A stretch of DNA of 41,603 nt from Bradyrhizobium sp. dw_411 (GCF_018449695.1 NZ_JAAVUY010000033.1:1-41603); one strand, 5' to 3'. Positions 25,515-34,216 are shown, numbered from the stretch's first letter. Translations and numbers: made by a program. Notes: generated from the letters alone by a model not told the origin.

Positions 25515-25623
25515 CCTCATCCTGAGGAGCGCGCTCTTGCGCGCGTCTCGAAGGATGGCCGCGAGTCCGCCTGTGCATCCATCCTTCGAGACGCGACCCT
25601 TCGGGCCGCTCCTCAGGATGAGG
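25515..25623. repeat. palindromic intergenic repeat, 'CCTCATCCTGAGGAGC' family
   Basis: Left arm 25515-25558 and right arm 25579-25623 are near-complete inverted copies: CCTCATCCTGAGGAGC pairs with GCTCCTCAGGATGAGG, and CGTCTCGAAGGATGG with CCATCCTTCGAGACG. Each arm has its own small hairpin (GCGCGC..GCGCGC; CCCTTCGGG). It lies between convergent mutL and rsmD. The right arm extends into rsmD and supplies its stop codon. Confidence 0.88.
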
Positions 25624-26182
25624 CCGATGATGTGGCTCGCAAAAACACAAACTCCGTATCGTCATACGCCCGCCGCTCCAACTCCTCGAAACCCTCCGGC
25701 GGCGCGAAGGCCGCAGCCTTGGCTTCCTCGACCACCAACAGCGCGCCCGGCGTCAGCCAGCCGCCATCGCGCAACGAGGCCAGCGCCGTGTCAGCCAATT
25801 TTTTCGAGTAGGGCGGATCGAGGAACACCAGCGAGAACGACTCCATCGGATGAGCCGGGCCGAGATCAGTGGCATCGCGCCGATAGACTTTGGTCACGCC
25901 GCCAAGCCCGAGCGATTCAACATTGTTGCGCATCAAAGCGCGCGCCTCGGCGCCATTGTCGACGAACAGCGCGAATTTTGCCCCGCGCGAAATCGCCTCG
26001 ATGCCGAGTGCGCCGGTGCCGGCAAACAAATCGAGCACCCGCGCATCCGCAATCGGATCGTCATAGGCATGGATCAGGATATTAAATAACGACTCCCGCA
26101 ACCGGTCCGCGGTGGGCCGGATGTCGCGCGAGGACGGCGACGCCAGATTGCGGCCCTTCAATCGACCACCGACGACACGCAT
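25613..26182 (-). CDS. rsmD: 16S rRNA (guanine-966-N2)-methyltransferase RsmD
   Basis: 189 residues. It methylates G966 of 16S rRNA in the 30S subunit. The start MRVVGGRLKGRNL and RPTADRLRESLFNIL are the family signature. SAM motif I is VLDLFAGTGALGIEA and the catalytic motif is FLDPPY. The last residues (ATSSASS) and the stop codon at 25613-25615 lie in or next to the palindromic repeat shared with the end of mutL, so the tail has probably been rewritten by the repeat. It starts 6 bases from the end of the pseudouridine synthase gene upstream on the same strand, so the two form an operon. Confidence 0.94.
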   Translation of the reverse strand: MRVVGGRLKGRNLASPSSRDIRPTADRLRESLFNILIHAYDDPIADARVLDLFAGTGALGIEAISRGAKFALFVDNGAEARALMRNNVESLGLGGVTKVYRRDATDLGPAHPMESFSLVFLDPPYSKKLADTALASLRDGGWLTPGALLVVEEAKAAAFAPPEGFEELERRAYDDTEFVFLRATSSASS

Positions 26183-26188
26183 CGAACC

Positions 26189-28300
26189 CTACTCGTCCCG
26201 CGGCTTCAGATCGCGCTTGCCGTGATAGCCGCGCTGCGGACGCCGGGGCGGGCCGAAACCGTTGGCCTCGGCCTCGTTGCGCGCCCGCGCTTCCTCGCTG
26301 CCGGTACGCTGCACCAGCACGCGGCGGCCTTTTCGGTCGGCAATAAGGGCGCTCTTGCCAGCCGGCTTGAACGGCTTCTTGCCGCGTGGCGCATCAGCCT
26401 CTTCGCCCTCGGCTTCCGGATGTGGCTCGCCCTGCATCGGCCGGGTGAAATCCGCGCCCGCCAAGGCCGCGATTTTCTCGCCGAGCTGCTCGCGCAGCAC
26501 GCGGGTCTTGACCTCTTCGACCTGCCCTTCCTCGAGTTCGGCCAATTGGAACGGACCGTAGGAGATCCGGATCAGCCGGTTCACCTCAAGCCCAAGATGC
26601 GCCATCACGTTGCGAACTTCGCGGTTCTTGCCTTCGCGGATCGCAAACACCAGCCAGACATTGGCGCCCTGATCGCGCTCCAGCGTCGCATCGATCGGGC
26701 CGTATTTGACGCCGTCGACCTCGACGCCCTTTTTCAATTCATCGAGCTGCGCCTGCGTGACTTCGCCATGGGCGCGAACGCGATAGCGCCGCAGCCAGCC
26801 GGTATCCGGCAGTTCGAGCGCGCGCGCCAGCCCGCCATCATTGGTCAACAGCAGCAGGCCTTCGGTGTTGAAATCGAGCCGGCCGATGCTGATCAGCCGC
26901 GGCAGGCCTTCCGGCAGATTGTCGAACACCGTCGGCCGCCCCTCGGGGTCGGCATGGGTGGTCATCAATCCGCGCGGCTTGTGGAACAAAAATAGCCGGG
27001 TGCGCTCGCGCGGCGGCAACGGTTTGCCATCAACCGAGATGACATCGTTGGCGGTGACATCGAGCGCCGGCGAATTGATCACCCGGCCGTTGACGGTGAC
27101 GCGCCCCTGCACGATCCATTCCTCGGCGTCGCGGCGCGAGGCCAGTCCGGCCCGCGACACCACCTTGGCGATCCGCTCGCCGGATTTCTTTTCGCGCGGC
27201 GGACGCGGTGCACGTTTCTCGAAATCGGGCTTGCGCTCGCGATATTCGCCGCGGCCGCCGAATGCCGGACGCTTGGCGAACACCTTGCTGTCGTCTTCAT
27301 TGTCACGCCGAGGCCGGTCGTCCCGGTCGGATGAGCGCGCGTCGCTGCGCGGATGCTCCTGCCAGGAATTGCGAGCCTCACGAGGCCGCTCGAATTTCGG
27401 ACGGTCCCTGCGATCCTCGCGCGGACGATCGAACTTCGGACGTTCCCGGAACGGCCGGTCGCCCTGCGGACGATCCTCGCGCGAACGGGAAAAGCGGGGA
27501 CGCTCGTCGCCACCACGGTCCTCCCGAGGCTTATCGAAATTCCTTGCGCCGTCGCGGGAGGGGCGGGAATTACGGCCGGCGTGATCGGGCGAAGACGCAT
27601 CGCGTTTTTGCCACGGCTTTGACTCGCCGCGGTCGGGACGATCACCAAAATCCTTACGCGGGCCTCTGTCGGGAGCGCCGCGCGAAAATTTCTTGTCGCC
27701 ACCGAATTTTCGCTCAGGCCGATCGCCACGGGGACGGTCGTTATCGCGCGGCGGCCGCGCGCTGTACGGGCGATCTCCGGACGGCCGATCCCGCTGCGGC
27801 CGGTCGCCATCTTTGCGAAAACCTTCGCCGCGCGGTGTGTAGGGCCGCTTCTCGCCGCCCCCATCCCGCGATGCGTAGGGTTTCTTGTCGCCGAATTTGC
27901 GGTCGGAGAAACGCGCGGCGGGCCGCGCATCGCCGCGGTCAGAACGCGGCGCGCGGTCGTCGCGGTTATAGTTCGGGCGATCGCCACGCGGCGTATAGGG
28001 GCGCTTTTCGCTATCGCCACGCGCCGGTCGGTCATCGCGGTTGAAGCGCGGCGGCGCGCCGTCACGTTTGCCGGCGTAGGGTTTGCCGGCGCCCGCATAA
28101 GGCTTCTTGCCATAGGATTTGGCCCCGTCAGGCTTGCCGGCATAGGGGCGCCGTTCGCCGTCACCCTCGCTTTTGCCGGCAAAGCCGCGCTTGGCGAATT
28201 TCTTCTCAGGCCCGCGGGCGGCGCCGGAGCGGCCCTTGCTACCGGAGGGGCGATCACGCCGGCCGCGGGAATCGTTGTTTTTGTCGTTATCGCGGGGCAT
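26189..28300 (-). CDS. RluB/RsuA-family pseudouridine synthase with a long disordered N-terminus
   Basis: 703 residues, more than twice the size of E. coli RluB. The C-terminal part is a normal enzyme: an S4 RNA-binding domain (from about 375, ERIAKVVSRAGLASRRDAEE), then the synthase domain with FLFHKPRGLMTT and the catalytic Asp476 in GRLDFNTEGLLLL. Residues 1-372 are almost entirely Arg, Asp, Pro, Gly and Lys, with recurrent short units such as RPYTPRG, KPYAGK and DRPRED. This segment is surely disordered and probably binds RNA. A shorter basic tail ends the protein. I chose the ATG at 28300 (MPRDNDK); a GTG 12 bases earlier is possible. The 23S target (RluB-like) is likely but not certain. 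Confidence 0.9.
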   Translation of the reverse strand: MPRDNDKNNDSRGRRDRPSGSKGRSGAARGPEKKFAKRGFAGKSEGDGERRPYAGKPDGAKSYGKKPYAGAGKPYAGKRDGAPPRFNRDDRPARGDSEKRPYTPRGDRPNYNRDDRAPRSDRGDARPAARFSDRKFGDKKPYASRDGGGEKRPYTPRGEGFRKDGDRPQRDRPSGDRPYSARPPRDNDRPRGDRPERKFGGDKKFSRGAPDRGPRKDFGDRPDRGESKPWQKRDASSPDHAGRNSRPSRDGARNFDKPREDRGGDERPRFSRSREDRPQGDRPFRERPKFDRPREDRRDRPKFERPREARNSWQEHPRSDARSSDRDDRPRRDNEDDSKVFAKRPAFGGRGEYRERKPDFEKRAPRPPREKKSGERIAKVVSRAGLASRRDAEEWIVQGRVTVNGRVINSPALDVTANDVISVDGKPLPPRERTRLFLFHKPRGLMTTHADPEGRPTVFDNLPEGLPRLISIGRLDFNTEGLLLLTNDGGLARALELPDTGWLRRYRVRAHGEVTQAQLDELKKGVEVDGVKYGPIDATLERDQGANVWLVFAIREGKNREVRNVMAHLGLEVNRLIRISYGPFQLAELEEGQVEEVKTRVLREQLGEKIAALAGADFTRPMQGEPHPEAEGEEADAPRGKKPFKPAGKSALIADRKGRRVLVQRTGSEEARARNEAEANGFGPPRRPQRGYHGKRDLKPRDE

Positions 28301-28459
28301 GAATGGTCTCACGTATGAAATGGCGATCAGGCGGATATGGATGGGTTGTCATAGCGAGAACGCCCGCGCGCTTGGCTCAAGGCGCATTCTCACGCAAAAC
28401 CGGCATCCACTTTTGCTGAAGCTGCATCTAGTAGCAGGTATTTTCCGATGATACGAGGC

Positions 28460-28906
28460 ATGACCGCACCATCTTTCATGGATTTAGCGCTGAAAACGGC
28501 CGAAAACGCCGGAAAATCGGGCGAAGTACCAATCGGATGCGTCATTGTGCGCAATTATGAGCTCATCGCCACGGCCGCCAACCGCACCCTGACCGACCGC
28601 GACCCGACCGCCCATGCCGAAATACTGGCGATCCGGCAGGCCGCCGAAACCATCGGCACCGAGCGGCTGGTCGATTGCGATCTCTACGTCACCTTGGAAC
28701 CGTGCACGATGTGCGCGGCTGCGATCTCGTTTGCGCGGATCAGGCGGCTGTATTACGGCGCGGCCGACCCCAAGGGCGGCGCCGTGGAATCCGGCGTGCG
28801 GTTCTTCGCCTCGCCGACCTGCCATCACGTGCCTGAGGTTTATTCGGCCGTGGGCGAGAGCGAAGCGGCGACGCTGCTGCGGGAGTTTTTCAAGGCCCGA
28901 CGGTGA
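28460..28906 (+). CDS. tadA: tRNA adenosine(34) deaminase TadA
   Basis: 148 residues. It converts the wobble adenosine of tRNA-Arg(ACG) to inosine and is usually essential. Zinc-site motifs are intact: HAEI (with the catalytic Glu) and EPCTMCAAAI. The family ending ESGVRFF is present. The ATG at 28460 (MTAPSFMDLAL) is the likely start, with CGAGG just before; an ATG at 28448 would add four residues. It is divergent from the pseudouridine synthase gene across about 160 bases and convergent with the hydrolase gene across a palindromic repeat. Confidence 0.94.
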   Translation: MTAPSFMDLALKTAENAGKSGEVPIGCVIVRNYELIATAANRTLTDRDPTAHAEILAIRQAAETIGTERLVDCDLYVTLEPCTMCAAAISFARIRRLYYGAADPKGGAVESGVRFFASPTCHHVPEVYSAVGESEAATLLREFFKARR

Positions 28907-28921
28907 GGCGGCTGCCCTCCA

Positions 28922-29000
28922 CCGTCATTGCGAGCGAAGCGAAGCAATCCATGGAGCAGCAAAATGGATTGCTTCGTCGCAGCGCTCCTCGCAATGACGG
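28922..29000. repeat. palindromic intergenic repeat, 'GTCATTGCGAGCGAAGC' family, copy 1
   Basis: Left arm 28922-28952 and right arm 28964-29000. The outer 13 bases (CCGTCATTGCGAG/CTCGCAATGACGG) and the inner 13 bases (CGAAGCAATCCAT/ATGGATTGCTTCG) pair perfectly around an asymmetric middle. It sits between convergent tadA and the hydrolase gene. A second copy with a different loop is at 40949-41035, so this family occurs twice in the window. Confidence 0.9.
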
Positions 29001-29019
29001 GAGATCCTGTAATGGCCCC

Positions 29020-29925
29020 TCACCCTGCCGTAAAAAATTCCTTCAGCGCTTTCGCCGTAACATCCGGATTTTCCTCGGTCAGGAAATGACCGGAATCGAC
29101 CGGCCCGCCGGAAATATTGGTCGCCCATGTTTTCCAGGTATCCAGCGGCGTCGCCGCGGCGCGCGCGATGCCGACTTCGCCCCACAGCGCCAGCATCGGG
29201 ATCGTGATCTTTTTGCCGGCGTCGTGATCGTTCTTGTCGATGTCGAAGTCCGCGGTGGCGCCGGCGCGATAATCCTCGCACATCGCGTGCACCCGTGAGG
29301 GATCGCGAAACGCCGCGAGATAATGCTCGAGCGCGCGCGGATCGATCGCGTCGAGATTCTTCGATTTGGTCTGGCTCGCCATTTTCTGCTTGAGGAAAAA
29401 ATCCGGACTGCCGCCGATCAAGGTTTCCGGCAGCGGATAAGGCTGCGCCAGAAACGTCCAGTGATAGATCTTCATGGCGTAGCGCCAATCCATCTTCATC
29501 CAGTAGTCATAGGTCGGCAGGATATCGAGCACCGCCAGCCGCGACAGCCGGCCGGGATGATCGAGCGCCAGACGGTAGGCGACCCGGCCGCCGCGGTCAT
29601 GCCCGGCGAGTGCGAAGTGCACATGCCCGAGTTGTTCCATCGCCTCGATGATGGCCCGCGCCATCGCACGCTTGGTGTAGGGCGTGTGAGCGTCATCGCT
29701 GCGCGGCATATCCGACCAGCCATAGCCCGGCAGGTCCGCGATGATCAGCGTGAACTTATCGCTGAGCTGCGGCGCGACGCGGTGCCACATCACGTGAGTT
29801 TCGGAAAAGCCATGCAGCAGCAACAGCGGCGGCCCCTTGCCGCCGACCCGCGCAAAAATGCGCCCGGACGAGGTGTTGATCCATTCGGACGCGTAGCCGG
29901 GAAACAGGTCGGCGAGATCGGACAT
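29020..29925 (-). CDS. alpha/beta hydrolase, probable fluoroacetate/haloacetate dehalogenase
   Basis: 301 residues. The closest characterised relative I recognise is the fluoroacetate dehalogenase of Rhodopseudomonas palustris (RPA1163). Every active-site residue I recall for it is here at the same number: nucleophile Asp110 (GHDRGGR), Arg111 and Arg114 for the carboxylate, Asp134, His155-Trp156 and Tyr219 for the halide, and His280 as base. The oxyanion segment is LLLLHGFSETHVMW. The enzyme would hydrolyse fluoroacetate or chloroacetate to glycolate in the cytoplasm. Small differences around the pocket (Ser41-Glu42, Gly113, Thr224) could change preference. An epoxide hydrolase role is less likely. 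It follows purD on the same strand with a 51-base gap. Confidence 0.85.
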   Translation of the reverse strand: MSDLADLFPGYASEWINTSSGRIFARVGGKGPPLLLLHGFSETHVMWHRVAPQLSDKFTLIIADLPGYGWSDMPRSDDAHTPYTKRAMARAIIEAMEQLGHVHFALAGHDRGGRVAYRLALDHPGRLSRLAVLDILPTYDYWMKMDWRYAMKIYHWTFLAQPYPLPETLIGGSPDFFLKQKMASQTKSKNLDAIDPRALEHYLAAFRDPSRVHAMCEDYRAGATADFDIDKNDHDAGKKITIPMLALWGEVGIARAAATPLDTWKTWATNISGGPVDSGHFLTEENPDVTAKALKEFFTAG

Positions 29926-29976
29926 CAGGATTTCCTTGCATGACAGAGCGAAGCGCCGCCCCGGAATAACAAAACC

Positions 29977-31260
29977 CTACCCGCCGGCCTTTTCCCGCGC
30001 CACCGCTTGCCAGCCGATGTCGCGGCGGCAGAAGCCGTCGGGCCATTTGATGCGATCGACCGCCTGGTAAGCGCGCTGTTGCGCCTCGGTGACGGTTTTT
30101 CCCGTCGCGCAGACGTTCAGCACCCGCCCGCCATTGGCCAGAATTTTACCGCCTTCAGCCCTGGTGCCGGCATGGAATATCTCGACGCCTTCAACATCAG
30201 CGGCGTCATCGAGACCTTCGATCACGGAGCCTTTGCCATAGTCGCCGGGATAGCCTTTGGTGGCCATGATCACCGTCAGCGCGACGTCGTCGAACCAGCG
30301 CAGGCTGAAATTCTTCAACTGCCCATCCGCACTGGCGATCAGCGCCGGCACGATGTCGGACATCATCCGCAGCATCAGCACCTGGCATTCCGGATCGCCG
30401 AAGCGGGCATTGTATTCGACCAGCTTCGGGCCATCCTTGGTCACCATCACGCCGGCATAGAGCACGCCCTTGTAGGGCGATCCCATCGCCTTCAAAGCGC
30501 GCAGTGTCGGCTTGACCATCTCTTCCATGATACGCGTACACAGCGCTTCGGTCAGGACCGGGGCGGGTGAATAAGCGCCCATGCCGCCGGTATTCGGCCC
30601 CTTGTCGCCGTCGAAGGCGCGCTTGTGGTCCTGCGCGGTCGCGAGCGGCAGCGCATGTTCGCCGTCGCACAGCGCAAAGAACGAAGCCTCTTCGCCCTGC
30701 ATGAATTCCTCGACGACGACCTCGGCGCCGGCCGCACCGAAACCACCGCCGAACATCATGTCGACCGCGGCGAGCGCCTCCTCGAGGTTCATCGCGACGA
30801 CGACACCTTTGCCCGCCGCAAGCCCATCGGCCTTGACCACGATCGGCGCGCCCTGCTGGCGGATATAGGTTTTCGCCGCTTCGGCATCCTTGAAGTGGCC
30901 GAACGCTGCGGTCGGTATCTGGTTCGCCTTGCACAGTTCCTTGGTGAAGATTTTCGAACTCTCGAGCTGTCCCGCAGCCCGGGTCGGTCCAAACGCCTTG
31001 AAGCCGGCGGCATTGAGATCGTCGACGATCCCGGCCGCGATCGGCGCATCCGGCCCGACCACGACAAAATCGACCGCGTTGCTGCGGCAAAATTCGATCA
31101 CGGCGGTATGGTCAGTAATATCGAGCGCTACGCATTCGGCCTCGCGTGCGATGCCGGCGTTGCCCGGCGCGCACCAGAGTTTTGTCACCAGCGGGGATGC
31201 CGCGATCTTCCACGCCAGGGCATGTTCGCGGCCGCCTGAACCGAGCAGAAGAATACGCAT
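29977..31260 (-). CDS. purD: phosphoribosylamine-glycine ligase (GAR synthetase)
   Basis: 427 residues. An ATP-grasp enzyme for the second step of purine synthesis, joining glycine to phosphoribosylamine. Family landmarks: MRILLLGSGGREHALAW at the N-terminus, VVVGPDAPIAAG, VVKADGLAAGKGVVV for ATP binding, GPNTGGMGAYSPAP and the metal-binding FGDPECQV. I chose the ATG at 31260; the longer reading upstream has no match. It is divergent from xseA across 300 bases. That spacer holds a GGGCGG/CCGCCC hairpin in the purD leader (about 31282-31313) and an 18-base tandem repeat. Confidence 0.96.
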   Translation of the reverse strand: MRILLLGSGGREHALAWKIAASPLVTKLWCAPGNAGIAREAECVALDITDHTAVIEFCRSNAVDFVVVGPDAPIAAGIVDDLNAAGFKAFGPTRAAGQLESSKIFTKELCKANQIPTAAFGHFKDAEAAKTYIRQQGAPIVVKADGLAAGKGVVVAMNLEEALAAVDMMFGGGFGAAGAEVVVEEFMQGEEASFFALCDGEHALPLATAQDHKRAFDGDKGPNTGGMGAYSPAPVLTEALCTRIMEEMVKPTLRALKAMGSPYKGVLYAGVMVTKDGPKLVEYNARFGDPECQVLMLRMMSDIVPALIASADGQLKNFSLRWFDDVALTVIMATKGYPGDYGKGSVIEGLDDAADVEGVEIFHAGTRAEGGKILANGGRVLNVCATGKTVTEAQQRAYQAVDRIKWPDGFCRRDIGWQAVAREKAGG

Positions 31261-31385
31261 GAGATGCAGCCAGAGTGAGGTGGGCGGTTCGAGTCGGTCG
31301 CACGAGTCCGCCCTCCCCTGCAAGAGCGGATTGCCAACCACCGTCGTTCCGGACGGTGTGCCATGCGCACCGATCCGGAATCCAT

Positions 31386-31421
31386 ATTTATGGGAGGGGC
31401 ATGATTTATGGGAGGGGCATG
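31386..31421. repeat. 18-base perfect tandem duplication between purD and xseA
   Basis: ATTTATGGGAGGGGCATG occurs twice back-to-back (31386-31403, 31404-31421) in the divergent purD-xseA spacer. It is non-coding and could double a regulatory site or be a simple slippage event. Confidence 0.85.
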
Positions 31422-31560
31422 GCGGCTCTAAGTATGCCGAGTTCCAGCAGATAACTCTGTGATATAGAGGACAAGCGCTGATTTGCGGTGATGATCGAAA
31501 TCCCTACATTATGCGCAATTCAGCAGCCCGATTCGTAAACGTCCGACTTGATTGACTGAG

Positions 31561-33174
31561 ATGCCCGCAGCCGAAGCCCTGATCAACGCGCCGGAATTCA
31601 CGGTGTCCGAACTGTCGTCCGCGCTGAAACGGACGGTGGAGGATGCCTATGGCCACGTCCGGGTGCGCGGCGAAATCACCGGTTTTCGCGGGCCTCACTC
31701 CTCCGGGCATTGCTATTTCGCGCTCAAGGACGAGAGCGCCAAGATCGAGGCGGTGATCTGGAAGGGCGTCCACGGCCGGATGCGGTTCAAGCCGCAGGAA
31801 GGCCTCGAGGTCATCGCGACCGGCAAGCTCACGACCTATCCCGGCTCGTCGAAATACCAGATCGTCATTGAAGCGATCGAGCCCGCGGGCATCGGCGCGC
31901 TGATGGCGCTGATGGAGGAACGCAAGCGCAAGCTCGCCGCCGAGGGCCTGTTCGACGAGGCGCGCAAGCAACTATTGCCCTGGCTGCCGGAGGTGATCGG
32001 CGTCGTCACTTCGCCGACGGGTGCCGTGATCCGCGACATCCTGCACCGGTTAGAGGACCGCTTTCCGCGCCGCGTGCTGGTGTGGCCGGTGCGGGTGCAG
32101 GGCGAAGGCTCGGCGGAACAGATCGCCGCTGCGATCCGCGGCTTCAACGCGCTGCCGGAAGGCGGCAAGATTCCGCGGCCGGATCTTCTGATCGTGGCGC
32201 GCGGCGGCGGTTCGCTCGAAGATTTGTGGTCGTTCAACGAGGAGATTGTGGTCCGCGCCGCGGCCGAGAGCATGATCCCGCTGATTTCAGCGGTCGGGCA
32301 CGAGACCGACATTACGCTGATCGATTTCGCCGCCGACAAGCGTGCGCCGACGCCGACCGCCGCCGCCGAAATGGCGGTCCCGGTGCGCAGCGAACTGCTC
32401 GTCGAAGTCGCGGGTCTCGCACGCCGCACAATGGTGTGCTGGGCGCGCGGACAGGAAGCCCGCCGCAACGAGTTGCGCGCCGCTGCGCGCGCGTTGCCCG
32501 GACTCAGCGAACTCTTAGGCATACCGCGGCAGCGGCTGGATAGTACTTCGAGCGCACTGCCCCGCGGCCTCAAGGCCAATACCCACGCCCATTTCCGCCG
32601 CTTCGCGGGCACCAGCGCGCGGCTGACCATGCGGGTGCTGCACGGACAACTCGCACAGGCCAGCCACCGGTTGACCGTTTCCGGCGAGCGGATGCGAAAC
32701 TCCGCGCGATCGCTGCTGCAACAGCGCCGCGATCGCTTTGCCGGGCTGCAGGTCAGGCTGAAGGCTTCCAAACTCTCCAACGCACAGGCGCAGCGCAATG
32801 CGATTGCGCGCGACCGGGAGCGCACATTGCGATTGGCCGAGCGGGCGCGGCGCGCGCTTGGATTTGCGATGCAACGGCTTGAGGCGCGTGTCGCCCATAG
32901 CGGTCAGTTGCTGGGGGCGCTGTCCTATCGCGGTGTTCTGGCGCGAGGTTTTGCTTTGGTGCGCGATGAACAGGGTCTCCCGCTGCATGCGGCCGCGGCC
33001 GTAGGCCCCGGCGCGCGGCTTAATCTGGAATTCGCCGATGGACGAATAGGCGCAACCGCCGATGCGGATCGGCCGGCGGCCATACCAACACCGGCCAAGC
33101 CTGCTGCCAGCGAGCCGAAGGCCGCAGCGCCCAAGCGCATCGTCAAGCCGATCGAGCAGGGCAGCCTGTTTTAA
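31561..33174 (+). CDS. xseA: exodeoxyribonuclease VII large subunit
   Basis: 537 residues. With XseB it forms the single-strand-specific exonuclease VII used in mismatch repair and DNA damage. The N-terminal OB fold is TVSELSSALKRTVEDAYG to GKLTTYPGSSKYQI. The catalytic domain has VGVVTSPTGAVIRDIL-type residues (here IGVVTSPTGAVIRDIL), RGGGSLEDLWSFN and SAVGHETDITLIDF. A long Arg/Ala/Leu-rich helical region and the YRGVLARGFALV C-terminal module follow. I chose the ATG at 31561. xseB is not in the window. It is nearly back-to-back with the convergent hydrolase gene (9 bases). Confidence 0.95.
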   Translation: MPAAEALINAPEFTVSELSSALKRTVEDAYGHVRVRGEITGFRGPHSSGHCYFALKDESAKIEAVIWKGVHGRMRFKPQEGLEVIATGKLTTYPGSSKYQIVIEAIEPAGIGALMALMEERKRKLAAEGLFDEARKQLLPWLPEVIGVVTSPTGAVIRDILHRLEDRFPRRVLVWPVRVQGEGSAEQIAAAIRGFNALPEGGKIPRPDLLIVARGGGSLEDLWSFNEEIVVRAAAESMIPLISAVGHETDITLIDFAADKRAPTPTAAAEMAVPVRSELLVEVAGLARRTMVCWARGQEARRNELRAAARALPGLSELLGIPRQRLDSTSSALPRGLKANTHAHFRRFAGTSARLTMRVLHGQLAQASHRLTVSGERMRNSARSLLQQRRDRFAGLQVRLKASKLSNAQAQRNAIARDRERTLRLAERARRALGFAMQRLEARVAHSGQLLGALSYRGVLARGFALVRDEQGLPLHAAAAVGPGARLNLEFADGRIGATADADRPAAIPTPAKPAASEPKAAAPKRIVKPIEQGSLF

Positions 33175-33183
33175 CGATCGCGC

Positions 33184-34020
33184 TTACCGCGCCAGCCATT
33201 CGGCGACGAGCTTTTGCGAATCCGCGAGCGCCTCGGGATTGCTGCCGAGATGGCCGCGTTCCGGCAATGCGGCATCGGATGTGCCGGCCAGCGCGTGCAG
33301 CGGAAAATTGACGCGGTCGAAATCATGATAGGCGCCGGGATAGACCACGATCCGCGTCAGCGCGCTACGCCCGCGCGCGCCGTCGATCATCTGATGGCAG
33401 GCGGCCGGTGAACTGACGTCGTCCTTTGCGCCAATCAGGAGCAACGTCGGAACGCGCGTGCTCCATCCCAACCCCGATGAAATGCGGCAGTCCGGATAGA
33501 ATGCAATCGCCGAGCGGAAGTCCGGCTCGGACCCGCGCGAGGATAATTGCGGACGCACCGCCCACAACAGCGCGCTGGCGCCGTTCGCCCAGCCGACCAG
33601 GCTGATGCGGTCATGCGCGGCCCAGGGCTGCTGCATCAGCCATTGCCTGGAAGCCACGATATCCGCCACCCGTTCGCGCCGGGCATGGATCCGCTGCTCG
33701 CCAACCCGGCATTGCGGACCGAGTTCACGCGAACCGTAACTGTCCGGCAGCAGGACGGCATTGCCGTCCTTGAGCAACTGCTCGGCCCAGTCGCGATAGC
33801 GCGGCAGGATCGGTTCGGAGTGGCCCGACAGCCCGCCGCATGCATGCAGCGCGATCACGGTCGGAAACGGCCCGTTGCCGTCGGGCTTGTAAAGCTGGGC
33901 GCGCAATGTCCCGGCCCCGAGGGGAATGTCGACCTGATGCGGGGCGGGCAAGGGTGCCGCCCCTGCCGCTCCGGCCATGGCAAGCAGTGTCAGGAATGCA
34001 ATTGCTGACAGAAGGCGCAT
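33184..34020 (-). CDS. exported dienelactone-hydrolase-like protein lacking the nucleophile
   Basis: 278 residues from the ATG at 34020, which gives a clean signal peptide (MRLLSAIAFL to GAAGAAP). The rest is an alpha/beta hydrolase of the dienelactone hydrolase type: PTVIALHACGGLSGHSE near the oxyanion region, the nucleophile elbow, a candidate acid in GAKDDVSS and His in YPGAYHDFD. The elbow, normally G-x-Ser/Cys-x-G, reads GWANGA: the nucleophile position is Ala (codon GCG). It may be inactive, use another residue, or be a binding protein. It is secreted, so it is probably not part of aromatic degradation. Converges on xseA with only 9 bases between. Confidence 0.82.
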   Translation of the reverse strand: MRLLSAIAFLTLLAMAGAAGAAPLPAPHQVDIPLGAGTLRAQLYKPDGNGPFPTVIALHACGGLSGHSEPILPRYRDWAEQLLKDGNAVLLPDSYGSRELGPQCRVGEQRIHARRERVADIVASRQWLMQQPWAAHDRISLVGWANGASALLWAVRPQLSSRGSEPDFRSAIAFYPDCRISSGLGWSTRVPTLLLIGAKDDVSSPAACHQMIDGARGRSALTRIVVYPGAYHDFDRVNFPLHALAGTSDAALPERGHLGSNPEALADSQKLVAEWLAR

Positions 34021-34216
34021 CGCGTTTACCGGGCCGTTATGGCGCTGGAACAGCAGCGATCCATGAAATGAAAAGGCTAGCATGCGGTCCCGATGCAATT
34101 CATCACAAATCGGTGGGTTTGACGGGCGGACACCGTGACCTATTTATGCTAGATTACATTTCAGAAACGTTGCCGGCCGCGTCGCCGGGAACCGAACCGA
34201 TCGGAGATATCTACCC

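Noticed and set aside
26222..28257. Long open frames on both strands across the disordered part of the pseudouridine synthase gene
   Set aside because: They are by-products of the Arg/Asp/Gly-rich coding sequence in high-GC DNA. Their translations are Arg/Pro/Ala-rich without recognisable domains.
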